64,000 bases of DNA. It comes from Streptomyces shenzhenensis. GTDB lineage: Bacteria; Actinomycetota; Actinomycetes; Streptomycetales; Streptomycetaceae. The first letter of the stretch is position 1, and each line of letters starts with the position of its first letter. Made by a program: the position numbers and the translations under genes. Location of the stretch: NCBI RefSeq assembly GCF_021462265.1, contig NZ_JAJONF010000010.1, positions 1 to 64,000 of the forward strand, written 5' to 3'. The notes below the pieces were generated by a model, which saw only the letters and a list, made by a program, of their open reading frames with translations, was not told the origin of the DNA and did no database searches. Positions 16,699 through 37,219 of the stretch are shown piece after piece.

Positions 16699-17859
16699 TT
16701 ACGCCGTCGTCGGCAGGCCCATGAGGCCGGCGATGATGGACCGCTGGATGTCGGAGGTGCCGCCGTAGATCGTGCCCGCGAGCACGTCCCGTACCTCCCG
16801 CTCGATGCCGAGTTCCTCGGTGTAGCCGCGGGCGCCGTGGATCTGCATGGCGTCGAGCGCGGTGGCCTTCAGGCCCTCGCTGACGTAGAGCTTCAGCATG
16901 GACGCCTCCTGCATCGCGAGGCGGCCCTCGGTGCGCAGCCAGCCGACCTTGTAGAGCATCAGCCGGGCCAGCTCCAGGCGGACCCGCATGTCGGCGATCC
17001 GGTGGGAGACGGACTGGAACGCACCGATGGGGCGGCCGAACTGGCGGCGGCCGGTGGCGTACGCGACACAGCGGTCCGTGAGCCGGCTCAGCACGCCGAC
17101 CTGGCTGGCGAACATGAAGCCGCGCTCCCACTCCATGGTGGAGGTGAACAGCCGGTACCCGGCTCCCTCCGCGCCCAGCCGCTGGTCCTCCCCGACCACG
17201 CAGCCGTCGAAGGTGATCTCGCCCATCAGAGTGCCGCGCAGGCCCGCCTTGGGAATGTCGCGGGCAATGAGCCCGGCGGTGTCCGCCGGGACGACGAAGG
17301 CGGACAGGGCGCGCTGCGGAGCGACGTCGTCGCCACCGGTGCGGGCGAACACGATGAACAGGTCCGCGCGCGGGCCGTTGCTGATGAACTTCTTCGTCCC
17401 GTTCAGCACATAGCCGCCCCCGTCACGGACGGCGGTGGTGGTGAGGGAGAGCATGTCGGATCCGGTCTCCGGCTCCGACAGGGCGTGCGCGCCGACCAGT
17501 GAGCCGTCGCAGAGGGCGGGCAGCCAGCGGCGGCGCTGCTCCTCGGTGCCGTGGTCGGCGATGTAGACGGCGCAGGCGAAGAGGTGGTTGTTGATCGCGA
17601 AGACCAGGCCGTTGTCGACGCAGCCTTCGCCGAGCGCCTCGTAGGCCATGATCGCGGTCAACGGGTCCAGGCCGCCGCCGCCGTACTCCTTCTTGATCGG
17701 CCAGCCCAGCACGCCGAAGTCGGCGCAGGCCTTCCAGCCGCTCTCGTCGAACGTGGCGTTGCGATCGTGCTCGGCCGCCTGGGCGCCGAGGTTGTCACGG
17801 GCGAACCGGACGACCTTCTCGCGCAGCGCCCGTTGCTCTGGCGTGGGTGCGAAATCCAT
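16699..17859 (-). CDS. Acyl-CoA dehydrogenase, FkbI-like
   Basis: The product has 386 residues with the acyl-CoA dehydrogenase fold: ALSEPETGSDM near residue 126, GTKKFISNG near residue 157, RRQFGRPIGAFQSVSHRIAD near residue 278 and IHGARGYTEELGIEREVRD followed by GTSDIQRSII near the end. FkbI-type members oxidise the carrier-bound aldehyde or hydroxy intermediate to the malonyl-level acid during extender-unit synthesis. It lies between the KAS III-like gene and the ligase gene in the same operon. Flavin binding is expected from the family. Confidence 0.9.
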   Translation of the reverse strand: MDFAPTPEQRALREKVVRFARDNLGAQAAEHDRNATFDESGWKACADFGVLGWPIKKEYGGGGLDPLTAIMAYEALGEGCVDNGLVFAINNHLFACAVYIADHGTEEQRRRWLPALCDGSLVGAHALSEPETGSDMLSLTTTAVRDGGGYVLNGTKKFISNGPRADLFIVFARTGGDDVAPQRALSAFVVPADTAGLIARDIPKAGLRGTLMGEITFDGCVVGEDQRLGAEGAGYRLFTSTMEWERGFMFASQVGVLSRLTDRCVAYATGRRQFGRPIGAFQSVSHRIADMRVRLELARLMLYKVGWLRTEGRLAMQEASMLKLYVSEGLKATALDAMQIHGARGYTEELGIEREVRDVLAGTIYGGTSDIQRSIIAGLMGLPTTA

Positions 17860-17905
17860 CAGTCTTCTCCGTGGTCGGGGAGCGAGGTCCGAAGCGGTGG
17901 GCGGC

Positions 17906-18880
17906 TCACACCTCCCACAAGGTCACCGCCCAGGCGGCCACCTGGCTGTTGTTGAGGACGAGCACCAGGTCGCCCTGGTCCAGTTCGCCGCTCGCCAGCA
18001 GGGAGTCCATGTTCAGCACCACGTCGGCGGCGCCCAGATGGCCGTACTCGGCGAGGTGCCGGCCGCACACGGGGTGGATCGGCAGGCCGAGCAGAGAGGT
18101 GTAGAAGTCGTAGGCGGAGGCGGTGACGTTCTGCATCAACGTGGCTTTGACCCGGTCCCGGTCCACCCCGGCGTCCGCGAGCACCTGGTCCACCATCGCG
18201 CCGAGCCGGCGCGAGCTGAGAGTGGCGAGCTGGAAGCGGTAGCGCGACAGGTCCTGGCACACCTCACGCCACTCGTACCAGGGGGTTTCCTTGTACTCGA
18301 CGCGGAACAGGTCGTGGAAGCTGCCGTCCGCCTGCTCACGGTGGGCCCGCAGCACCGGCCTCCCGCCACGGACCATGGTCATGGCGAACGCGCCGTCGCC
18401 GACGACGGTGACGGGGAACCGGATCCGGTCGACCCCGGTGGGGCGGCTGGCGTGGGTGATGACGATCTGCTCGCGGCGCGGGTCCGCGACCAGCAGATCC
18501 CTGGCGAGGGCCCAGGCGGTGCTGGACCCGGTGCAGCCCAGCCCCTCGATGGTGAGGGGGTAGGCGGAGTTCAGTTTCGCCTCGCTCTGCACCCGGCAGA
18601 CGTCCGAGCCCAGCAGGACGTCCGGTGCCCGCGGCGCCACCAGCAGCAGGACGTCCGGCTCCCCCGGATGTGCCTCGAACAATTCCCGGCAGGCCTGCGC
18701 GGCGAGCGGCGCCTGCTCGTTCTCGTCGAAGACCCCGACGGTCCGCACACCGCTGCCCCGGGCGAAGTCCGCCGAGGCGGTGTCCAGCATCGCGAACTCG
18801 GGGAGGTCCTCGACGGCCACCCTGGTGTCGGGCAGCAGGCAGTGGATCGCGCCGACGCCGATATCCGTGCCGCTGTTCAT
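17906..18880 (-). CDS. KAS III-like ketosynthase/acyltransferase, atypical active site
   Basis: The product has 324 residues of the FabH fold. The active cysteine is C116 in EGLGCTGSSTA. The usual FabH HQAN motif reads MQNV here, so the first histidine is missing, while the usual GN position reads YGHLGAAD. Several acyl-transferring KAS III relatives show similar changes. It might condense an acyl group with the aminomalonyl-type ACP made by the neighbouring genes, or transfer an acyl group to an oxygen or nitrogen. Its start overlaps the P450 stop (ATGA). The fold is certain; the reaction is not. Confidence 0.82.
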   Translation of the reverse strand: MNSGTDIGVGAIHCLLPDTRVAVEDLPEFAMLDTASADFARGSGVRTVGVFDENEQAPLAAQACRELFEAHPGEPDVLLLVAPRAPDVLLGSDVCRVQSEAKLNSAYPLTIEGLGCTGSSTAWALARDLLVADPRREQIVITHASRPTGVDRIRFPVTVVGDGAFAMTMVRGGRPVLRAHREQADGSFHDLFRVEYKETPWYEWREVCQDLSRYRFQLATLSSRRLGAMVDQVLADAGVDRDRVKATLMQNVTASAYDFYTSLLGLPIHPVCGRHLAEYGHLGAADVVLNMDSLLASGELDQGDLVLVLNNSQVAAWAVTLWEV

Positions 18881-20127
18881 ACGGCGCTCCCTTCGGCCGC
18901 CCGCTCGGCGGTCAGGGAGACCGGCAGGCCGCTGTAGCCGTAGACGAAGTTGGAGAAGAGCCGCTCGGGCGGGCCCTGGAGACTGATGCCGGCGACCTGG
19001 CTGCGCAGCGCGTCGAGCATCGCGTTCACATGGACGCGGCCGAGGAAGGCCCCGAGGCAGAAGTGCGGACCGTGGCCGAAGGCGACGTGCTTGTTGGGAG
19101 TCCGGGCCAGGTCGAAGACGTCCGGGTGGGTGAAGACCGTCTCGTCCAGGTTCGCCGAGCTGTTCCACAGGCTGACCACGTCACCGGCCCGGACGGTCTG
19201 GTCACGCAGCGGTACGTCCACCAGGGCGCGGCGGCCGAAGTGCATGGCGGGGGTGGTCCAGCGCAGCACCTCCTCGGTGGCGCTGTCGACGCTGACCGCG
19301 CCGGACTTCAGCGCGCGCCACTGCTCGGGGTGCTCGGCCAGGGCTATCAGGCCGCCCACCGAGGACATCCGGCTGGACTCGTCGCCGCCCAGGATCAGGC
19401 TGTAGCAGTTGAAGACGATCTCGTCCTCGGTCAGCGGTTCGCCGTCGACGGTGGCCGTGGCGAGGGCGCTGATCACGTCGTCGCCGGGGTGTCGCCGGCG
19501 CCTGGCCGCCAGGTCGGAGAAGTACATGAGGATCTCGTTGCGGGCGAGCCACTCCTCCATCTCGCTGTCGTCGGCGCTGTGCCGGGAGAGCGTCCTGGTG
19601 TTCCAGGCGACGAGTTGCTCACGGTCCTCCTGCGGGACGTCCATGAGGTCGCCGATGGTGTTGATGGGGATGTGGTCGGCCACGTCGGTGACGAAGTCCA
19701 GCTCACCGTGGGCGAGGGCCTCGGCGACGAGGGCCCGGGTGCGCCGGTGTACGCCCTCGACCACGGGCTCCAGCGCCCGGGGCGAGAAGGACCTGAGCAT
19801 CAGGTTGCGGATCTCGCGGTGCCGCACGCCGTCGGTGACGGCGAGCATCTTGCGCGAGGCGGAGTCCTCGCCCTGGAGCAGGGTCGCCAGGACGTTGCCC
19901 CGCTCGGAGGTGAACCGCTTGTTGTCGCGGTAGACGGTGACAACGTCGTCGTAGGTGGAGATCACCCAGAAGCCGGGACCGTGTTCGGTGGCCCGGTGCC
20001 AGAAGACGGGCTGCTCCGAGCGGAACCTGCGCCACATGTCCGGCAGGTCCACGTCGAGGAAGGTCTGCGGATCGGTGAGGTCCACCGTGGCCAGGTCGTC
20101 CACGGTCTGCCGTGGTGGGGTGGTCAT
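18877..20127 (-). CDS. Cytochrome P450
   Basis: The product has 416 residues: I-helix GGDESS (247-252) in place of the common AGxxTT, ExxR in EEVLR (285-289), and heme-binding FGHGPHFCLGAF with C357 as ligand. GG-(N/D)-E-(T/S)-(T/S) I-helices are frequent in P450s that act on carrier-bound amino acids or peptides, so a beta-hydroxylation on an NRPS-bound residue is a reasonable guess. It sits just after the DrrB-like permease and overlaps the KAS III-like gene. Electron partners are not encoded in the window. The ATG at 20127 gives the normal N-terminus. Confidence 0.93.
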   Translation of the reverse strand: MTTPPRQTVDDLATVDLTDPQTFLDVDLPDMWRRFRSEQPVFWHRATEHGPGFWVISTYDDVVTVYRDNKRFTSERGNVLATLLQGEDSASRKMLAVTDGVRHREIRNLMLRSFSPRALEPVVEGVHRRTRALVAEALAHGELDFVTDVADHIPINTIGDLMDVPQEDREQLVAWNTRTLSRHSADDSEMEEWLARNEILMYFSDLAARRRRHPGDDVISALATATVDGEPLTEDEIVFNCYSLILGGDESSRMSSVGGLIALAEHPEQWRALKSGAVSVDSATEEVLRWTTPAMHFGRRALVDVPLRDQTVRAGDVVSLWNSSANLDETVFTHPDVFDLARTPNKHVAFGHGPHFCLGAFLGRVHVNAMLDALRSQVAGISLQGPPERLFSNFVYGYSGLPVSLTAERAAEGSAV

Positions 20128-20147
20128 GTGCTGTCTCTCTCCAGGGG

Positions 20148-20959
20148 TCAGGCGCCCGCGGTGCGGTAGCGGCGGAGGCTCACCAGTGAGCACAGGGCGA
20201 GAAGCAGGCCCAGGGACACCGCGACCACCACCCAGGGGTGGTCGGCGGGGAAGGTGCCGCCGGTGCTCGCGGGGTTGCCCCACAGCCGGCGGCAGCAGGC
20301 GATCACGGCGCTCACCGGATTCCACTCCGCGACCGGCCGGATCAGGGACGGGATGTTCTGCGAGGCCAGGAACGCGTTGGACAGGAAGGGCAGCACGATC
20401 ACCACGAAGGGCGTGATCACGCTGATCGTCTCCACGTTGCGCAGGGTCAGCGCGAACAGCACGCCCAGCCACAGCATCCCGTAGATGAACGCGCCGATCA
20501 GTGCGAAGCCGGCGAGCACGGACCACGGCCCGGTGTGCGGGCGCCAGCCGAGCAGCAGCCCGGCGCCGGTGACGACGGCCAGCCCCAGCAGACCCACCAG
20601 GAGGTCGGCGAGGGTGTGTCCGAAGAGCACCGCGGAGCGGCTGATCGGCAGCGAACGGAACCGGTCGGTCATACCGCCGTGCAGATCCAGCGCCACGGAG
20701 ATGGCGGTGGGCCCCACACAGGCGAGGGCCACCTGGACGGCTCCGCCGGCGAAGACGTACTCCCCGTAGGTGCCTCCACCCGGCAGTGTGATGGAGTCCC
20801 GGAACAAGTAGCCGAGCATTACCATGCTCACCAGTGGGCTGAGCGCCACGCCCAGCACCCGGGCGGGCGCCCGCCGCAGGTGCCGCAGGCGGCGGCCGGT
20901 CACCGCGGAGATCTCGGTGACGAGCGCCGCCACGGGAGCGGGCCGGGTGGCGGCGGCCG

Positions 20960-20963
<4 letters not shown>
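20148..20963 (-). CDS. ABC-2 type permease, DrrB-like
   Basis: The product has 271 residues with six predicted membrane helices and the ABC-2 signature region MTDRFRSLPISRSAVLFGH near residue 98 and LPFLSNAFLASQNIP near residue 207. Members form drug exporters with DrrA-type ATPases. The only DrrA-like ATPase without its own permease is encoded at 13022-13960, so the pair is probably split over two operons that share the same SARP control. The ATG start overlaps the NRPS stop (ATGA). Confidence 0.92.
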
Positions 20964-32758
<11,795 letters not shown>

Positions 32759-32906
32759 TGCAATCCCCTCGGAAAGGTTCACCAGGTCCATGCGGCCGTC
32801 CCGGCCGGCGCAGCGCGATCGGCGCTGGACGCTCAAGGGCTTGGGACCATGCATGAAGCGCTGCCCCGTCCGGCTGTCCGGAGCGGGCAGGGCAGCGTCG
32901 TGATCG

Positions 32907-32949
32907 ATGGTGGTCGAGCGCGCTGACAGCGCACTGACCAGGAACTGAC
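32907..32949 (-). promoter_or_regulatory. SARP-type promoter of the main NRPS operon (site C)
   Basis: Three CTGAC elements (32923, 32934 and 32945) are spaced exactly 11 bp. The coding strand reads GTCAGTT-N4-GTCAGTG-N4-GTCAGCG. After 8 bp comes the -10 candidate CACCAT (32912-32907). This leaves a leader of about 140 nt before the NRPS start. Confidence 0.8.
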
Positions 32950-33021
32950 GGTTCGCCACGCCCCTGTGGCGTGCCGTGGGCAGGCCGGGACACGACCCGG
33001 CAGGGCCCACGAGCGGCCCGG

Positions 33022-33729
33022 TCAGCCGCAGCCGCCCGCGTGGCCGTCGTCGGCCGAGCGGCCGACGCCCACCGCGCCGGCGGTGGCGGGTGCCAGGGAC
33101 GCCGCGGAGGCCACCCCGGTACGCACGTGTTCCACGAAGGCGTCGAGCCGGTCGAGCCCCCAGAAACGGGTGAAACCCTTGACGAAGAACGGCACTCCGA
33201 AGACGCCGTCCGTACAGACCTCCATCAGGATGTCCGCACCCCGCTCCCGCAGTTCGGGGTCTTCGTGGGCGCGGGAGATCACCTCGGGGTGGATCCCCAG
33301 CTCGCGGCCGATGTCCGCGATGGTCGCCGGGTCGCAGACGTTGCGCCCCTCGCCGAACCGGGTCCGGTAGACCGCGGCGATGTAGTCGTGCCCCCGGCCC
33401 TCCCGGGCCGCCACCAGATAGCCCAAGTGCGGAACCTCCCAGACCGGCTCGATGTCCACGGGCCAGTTCACGGTGATGCCGCGTGCCTTGGTGATCCGGC
33501 CGACGTCCTGGAGGATGTACCGGTTCTTCTCCCGCGACATCTCCGAGTACGGGAACCGTCCGCCGCGTTCTCGCAGCATCCGCGCGCTGGTCTCGTCCGG
33601 TTCGAAGAACGGCAGCCATTCCAGCCGCTCCACGAGGTCTTTGTGGTGTTCCGTCAGTTCCTGGTAGGCGAGCCAGGAGTACGGGCTGCGCAGTGAGAAG
33701 TAGAAGCGCGGGGTCTTGTTCTTGGGCAT
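33022..33729 (-). CDS. DsbA-family isomerase (HCCA-isomerase-like)
   Basis: The product has 235 residues with a thioredoxin-like DsbA fold lacking the CxxC pair. The N-terminal FYFSLRSPYSWLA carries the serine motif of 2-hydroxychromene-2-carboxylate isomerases and kappa-class glutathione transferases; VFGVPFFVKGFTRFWGLDRL is the conserved cis-Pro region. Related proteins occur in type II polyene/cinnamoyl-lipid PKS gene sets, where double-bond isomerisation is proposed. It is the last gene of the ACP-KS-CLF-KR operon, 16 bp after the KR. The role as a double-bond isomerase of the acyl chain is inferred. Confidence 0.8.
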   Translation of the reverse strand: MPKNKTPRFYFSLRSPYSWLAYQELTEHHKDLVERLEWLPFFEPDETSARMLRERGGRFPYSEMSREKNRYILQDVGRITKARGITVNWPVDIEPVWEVPHLGYLVAAREGRGHDYIAAVYRTRFGEGRNVCDPATIADIGRELGIHPEVISRAHEDPELRERGADILMEVCTDGVFGVPFFVKGFTRFWGLDRLDAFVEHVRTGVASAASLAPATAGAVGVGRSADDGHAGGCG

Positions 33730-33745
33730 GCTGCTCCTTAGCGGG

Positions 33746-34492
33746 TCAGACGACGAGGCCGCCGTCGACGCCGAAGACCTGTCCGGTGATGTAGGCGGCG
33801 CGGTCGGAGACCAGGAACGACACCAGGTCGGCCACCTCCCGGGGGTGGCCGAGGCGGCCGAGCGGAATGCGCTCGGTCATCTTCCGGGTGTGCTCCGGCG
33901 CCAGCCCGGACAGCATGTCGGTGTCGATGAAGCCCGGCGCCACGGCGTTGACGCGCACGCCGTAGCGCCCGGACTCCTTGGCCAGCGCCTTGCTGAAGCC
34001 GATGATCCCGGCCTTGGACGCGGAGTAGTTGGTCTGCGTCGCGTTGCCGTACACCCCCGCCACGGACGACATCGTGACGACGGTGCCCGCCCGGCGCTTC
34101 ATCATGGCGAAGACGGCCGCCTTGCACAGGTGGTAGGTGCCGTCCAGGTTGGTGCGCAGGACGGCGTCCCAGTCGTCCTCGGACATCATCACCAAGGGGT
34201 TGTCCCGGACGATGCCGGCGCACGAGACCGCCGCGTGCAGCGGGCCGAGCGTGTCCTCCGCGCCGCGGACGAAGTCCCGTACGGCGCGGGCGTCGGCGAC
34301 GTCGACGCGGGCGGTGAACACACCCGCGCCCTCCTTCTCGGCCTCCTGGGCGACCGACCGGGCCGCCTCCTCGTCGGACCGGTAGCAGAACGCGACGTCG
34401 AAGCCGTCCCGCGCGAGTGCGGTGACCACATGCCGTCCGATGCCCCGGGAACCCCCGGTCACCAGCGCCACCCTGCGGGCGTTCGTCTCCAC
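33746..34492 (-). CDS. 3-oxoacyl-ACP reductase, FabG-like
   Basis: The product has 248 residues of the short-chain dehydrogenase family: cofactor motif TGGSRGIGRH (13-22), SCAGIVRDNP, the catalytic serine in MSSVAG, and YSASKAG with tyrosine and lysine. It should reduce beta-keto groups on the ACP of this type II PKS with NADPH. The GTG at 34492 directly follows the CLF stop and has GAGGAG 6 bp upstream. No dehydratase gene is linked to it in the window. Confidence 0.92.
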   Translation of the reverse strand: METNARRVALVTGGSRGIGRHVVTALARDGFDVAFCYRSDEEAARSVAQEAEKEGAGVFTARVDVADARAVRDFVRGAEDTLGPLHAAVSCAGIVRDNPLVMMSEDDWDAVLRTNLDGTYHLCKAAVFAMMKRRAGTVVTMSSVAGVYGNATQTNYSASKAGIIGFSKALAKESGRYGVRVNAVAPGFIDTDMLSGLAPEHTRKMTERIPLGRLGHPREVADLVSFLVSDRAAYITGQVFGVDGGLVV

Positions 34493-35593
34493 TCAGCTCT
34501 CCTCGTTCGTCGCGGCGGCGAGCAGCGCACAGCCGGCCGTGCCGTCCCGGTCGACCGCCGTCACGAGGGCGAGTGCGCCGGGTGGGGTCTCCTCGTCGTC
34601 GAGCAGCGACAGCACCGCCGCGAGCTGCAGGCCGGCGGTGGCCGCAGAGGTGTCGCCCAGCAGCGCGCGGCTGCCCAGCAAGCGGGGCCCGGCCGAGCCG
34701 AGGACGTCCCCGATCGCGGCCTCCTCGGTGCCGGCCAGGTGCCCGCCCGTCTCGGCCGGGGCCACCACGCGCACCTCCCCGGCCCGCGCGCCGGCCTGCT
34801 TCAAGGCGTCGCGTACGCACTCCGCCAAGGCCGCGCGGGCGTCGGACGGTTCGGCGAAGGCGCGGAACCGGGTGGTCAGCAGGCGGGCTCGCACCCGCCG
34901 GCCGGCCGCCCGCGCGTCCTCTGCGGTCTCCAGCAGGAACACCGCGCCGCCCTCGCCCAGTGGGGACGTCCGGTCATCGCCGTCCCGGCCGTGCCACTCC
35001 AGCCAGGCCCGCTGCTCGGAGTACTCCTCGGCCGCCCCGCACAGCACCCGCGCGCAGTGGCCGCCACGATGCAGCCGGGCGGCGTAGCTCAGCGCGGTCA
35101 GGCCGGTCAGGCGGCCGCCGGCGATGGTGGTGTTCGGCCCTTTGATGCCGTGCCAGATCGCGCTCTGCCCGGCGGCCCGGTTCATCACCGTGTTCGGGAA
35201 GCGCGCCGGGTCGACGTGGTAGGGGCGCTCCCCCACGAGTGAGTCGCGGGTGAAGTCCATGATGCTCTGCACACTGCCCGAGCCGGTGCCCAGCACCAGC
35301 CCGGTCTCCTCGGGCCGGGACGTCAGCTCCGGTCCGCCGTCGGCCAGCAGCAGTCCCACGGCGGTCACCGCGATGCCGGTGACCCGGTCCATGGTGCGGG
35401 TGCCCTTGCGGCCGATGTGATCGGCGGCGTTGAAGTCCGGCACGAGCGCGCCCTCGGTGAACGGTCCTGGGAAGGCCGCCCGGTCGAGTGCGCCGATCGC
35501 GCTGCGGCCGGCCTGGATGCCGGTACGGAAGGGCTCGCTGCCCACGCCGTACGGGGACACCGCCGACCAGGTGGAGAAGACCAGCGCGGACAT
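34493..35593 (-). CDS. Chain-length-factor-like ketosynthase partner
   Basis: The product has 366 residues of the beta-ketoacyl synthase fold, but the active-site cysteine segment reads TTIAGGRLTGLTA, without cysteine. The histidine regions are also lost. This is the pattern of the KS-beta or chain-length factor of type II PKS. It is encoded directly after the KS and shares the TGATG stop/start overlap, typical of a heterodimer pair. It should set the acyl chain length. Confidence 0.87.
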   Translation of the reverse strand: MSALVFSTWSAVSPYGVGSEPFRTGIQAGRSAIGALDRAAFPGPFTEGALVPDFNAADHIGRKGTRTMDRVTGIAVTAVGLLLADGGPELTSRPEETGLVLGTGSGSVQSIMDFTRDSLVGERPYHVDPARFPNTVMNRAAGQSAIWHGIKGPNTTIAGGRLTGLTALSYAARLHRGGHCARVLCGAAEEYSEQRAWLEWHGRDGDDRTSPLGEGGAVFLLETAEDARAAGRRVRARLLTTRFRAFAEPSDARAALAECVRDALKQAGARAGEVRVVAPAETGGHLAGTEEAAIGDVLGSAGPRLLGSRALLGDTSAATAGLQLAAVLSLLDDEETPPGALALVTAVDRDGTAGCALLAAATNEES

Positions 35594-36825
35594 CAGGCGG
35601 CCTCCCGGTGCCGGCCCAGGATGAGCACGGCGTTGTTGCCCGCGAAGGCGAGCGCGTTGTTCTGCACGACGGTCAGCTCAGCGGGACGCGCCTTGTTGGG
35701 CACACAGTCCAGCCCGCATTCCGGGTCGGTCTCCCGGTGGTTGATGGTGGGCGGGATGAAGCCCTCGGCGATGGCCAGGGCACAGGCGGCCGAGCCGAGG
35801 GCACTGGCCGCACCCATGCTGTGCCCGACCATCGACTTGATGGACACGGTGGGCGGCGGAGTGTCGAAGACCTGGCGGATGGCGCCCGCCTCGGTCACGT
35901 CGTTGGCCTTGGTACCGGTGCCGTGGGCCGAGATGAAGTCGACGTCCGCCTCGGTGATCCCGGCGTTGCGGTGGGCCAGTGCCATGCAGCGGGCGAGGCT
36001 GTCCTGGTCGGGCGCGACGGGATGGTGGGCGTCGCAGGTGAGCCCGTATCCGAGGACCTCGGCGTAGATACGGGCGCCGCGTGCCCGGGCGGACTCCAGG
36101 CTCTCCATCATGAGGATGCCGGCGCCCTCGCCGGTGAGGATGCCCTTGCGGTCCCGGTCGAAGGGCTGGCACACCTCGGGAGCGATGGTGCCCAGCCGGT
36201 AGAAGCCGGCGAAGGTCTTGCGGCACACCGCGTCGGCTCCCCCGCAGAGCGCCACATCGACGTCGCCGGCCCGGATCGCGTCGTAGCCGCTGCCGATCGC
36301 GTAGTTGCCGGCCGCGCAGGCGGTGGGGATGGTCAGGGCCTCGACGTCGGTCAGCCCGAGTTCGCGGACGATGCTCGTGGACAGCCTGCTCGCGTGGGCC
36401 CGTCGGGCGATCCCCGGGGTGAGGTGCTCCGGGCCCTTGTCGAGCTGTTCACCGACCAGCAGGTCGAGGTCGCGGGACTCCGCGTCCGTGGTGCCGACCG
36501 ACACCATGGTCCGCCGGCCGCGGAGTTCCTCCGCGCCGATCCCCGCGTCGGCGACGGCCATGTTGGCCGCCGCCACGGAGAACTGGGTCGCCCGGCCGAG
36601 TTCCTCCGGTTGGAACGTACGGATCCACTCCGCCGGGTCGAAGTCCGCGACCTCGCACCCGTAGGAGTGGGCGAAACCACTGGTGTCGAAGGCCGTGATG
36701 GGCTTGGCCCCGCTGCGGCCGGCCCGCAGGCCGGCCAGGAACTCCTCGGCTCCGAGGCCGATGCTGGTGACCAGGCCGAGTCCGGTGATCACCACCTGGC
36801 GCGGCCACTGATCGTTGTCGTTCAC
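35593..36825 (-). CDS. Type II PKS ketosynthase (KS-alpha, FabF-like)
   Basis: The product has 410 residues. The catalytic residues are visible: cysteine in PTACAAGNYA near residue 165, histidine in HGTGTKAND near 301 and histidine in GHSMGAAS near 338. Sequence style is FabF-like, as in highly reducing type II PKS that make polyene chains, rather than aromatic KS. The GTG at 36825 is chosen because GGAG lies 6 bp upstream and the family N-terminus VVITGLGLVTSIG follows. It pairs with the CLF encoded next. Confidence 0.93.
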   Translation of the reverse strand: MNDNDQWPRQVVITGLGLVTSIGLGAEEFLAGLRAGRSGAKPITAFDTSGFAHSYGCEVADFDPAEWIRTFQPEELGRATQFSVAAANMAVADAGIGAEELRGRRTMVSVGTTDAESRDLDLLVGEQLDKGPEHLTPGIARRAHASRLSTSIVRELGLTDVEALTIPTACAAGNYAIGSGYDAIRAGDVDVALCGGADAVCRKTFAGFYRLGTIAPEVCQPFDRDRKGILTGEGAGILMMESLESARARGARIYAEVLGYGLTCDAHHPVAPDQDSLARCMALAHRNAGITEADVDFISAHGTGTKANDVTEAGAIRQVFDTPPPTVSIKSMVGHSMGAASALGSAACALAIAEGFIPPTINHRETDPECGLDCVPNKARPAELTVVQNNALAFAGNNAVLILGRHREAA

Positions 36826-36880
36826 CCTGCACTCCAGTCCCTCACGCCCGACCCGGGCGGGCCCGGCCGGGCAGCACCTG

Positions 36881-37141
36881 CTACTTGGCGGCCACGGCCT
36901 CGTCGACGACGGTGACCACGGCGTCGAGATTGACCATGCGGGGCAGCACGCTCTGGTCGAGGTCGATCCCGTACGTCCGCTCAAGGTTGGAGAGGATCTC
37001 GATGGCGCCCATCGAGTCGGCCTCGTGGTCCTCCTTGAACCGGCTGGTGCCGGTCATGTCGGACGGCTCGATCTCGAGGATGTCGCAGATGATGCCCTTG
37101 ATCTGGGCACGCCGTTCGGCGCTGGTGGCTGCAGTAGTCAT
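36881..37141 (-). CDS. Acyl carrier protein of the type II PKS
   Basis: The product has 86 residues with the modification site in EADSMGAIEIL (serine after Asp). Helix 1 (ERRAQIKGIICDIL) and the closing helix are typical of PKS ACPs. It is the first gene of the PKS operon. The ATG at 37141 lies only about 7 bp from the predicted -10 box of SARP site D, so the transcript may be nearly leaderless. Confidence 0.92.
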   Translation of the reverse strand: MTTAATSAERRAQIKGIICDILEIEPSDMTGTSRFKEDHEADSMGAIEILSNLERTYGIDLDQSVLPRMVNLDAVVTVVDEAVAAK

Positions 37142-37148
37142 GCAGACG

Positions 37149-37191
37149 ATGCTGGAGCAAGCGGCTGACAGGCCACTGACCGCGAACTGAC
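37149..37191 (-). promoter_or_regulatory. SARP-type promoter of the type II PKS operon (site D)
   Basis: Three CTGAC elements (37165, 37176 and 37187) are spaced exactly 11 bp. The coding strand reads GTCAGTT-N4-GTCAGTG-N4-GTCAGCC, then 8 bp, then CAGCAT (37154-37149). Layout and -10 match site E and closely match sites B and C. Confidence 0.8.
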
Positions 37192-37219
37192 GTGGCTGCG
37201 CGGGGAGTCGGCAGGCCTC

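Noticed and set aside
32759..33619. Upstream extension of the NRPS frame to 33619
   Set aside because: The extension runs through the SARP promoter and the isomerase gene in another frame. The ATG at 32758 has a good ribosome site and starts the C domain normally.
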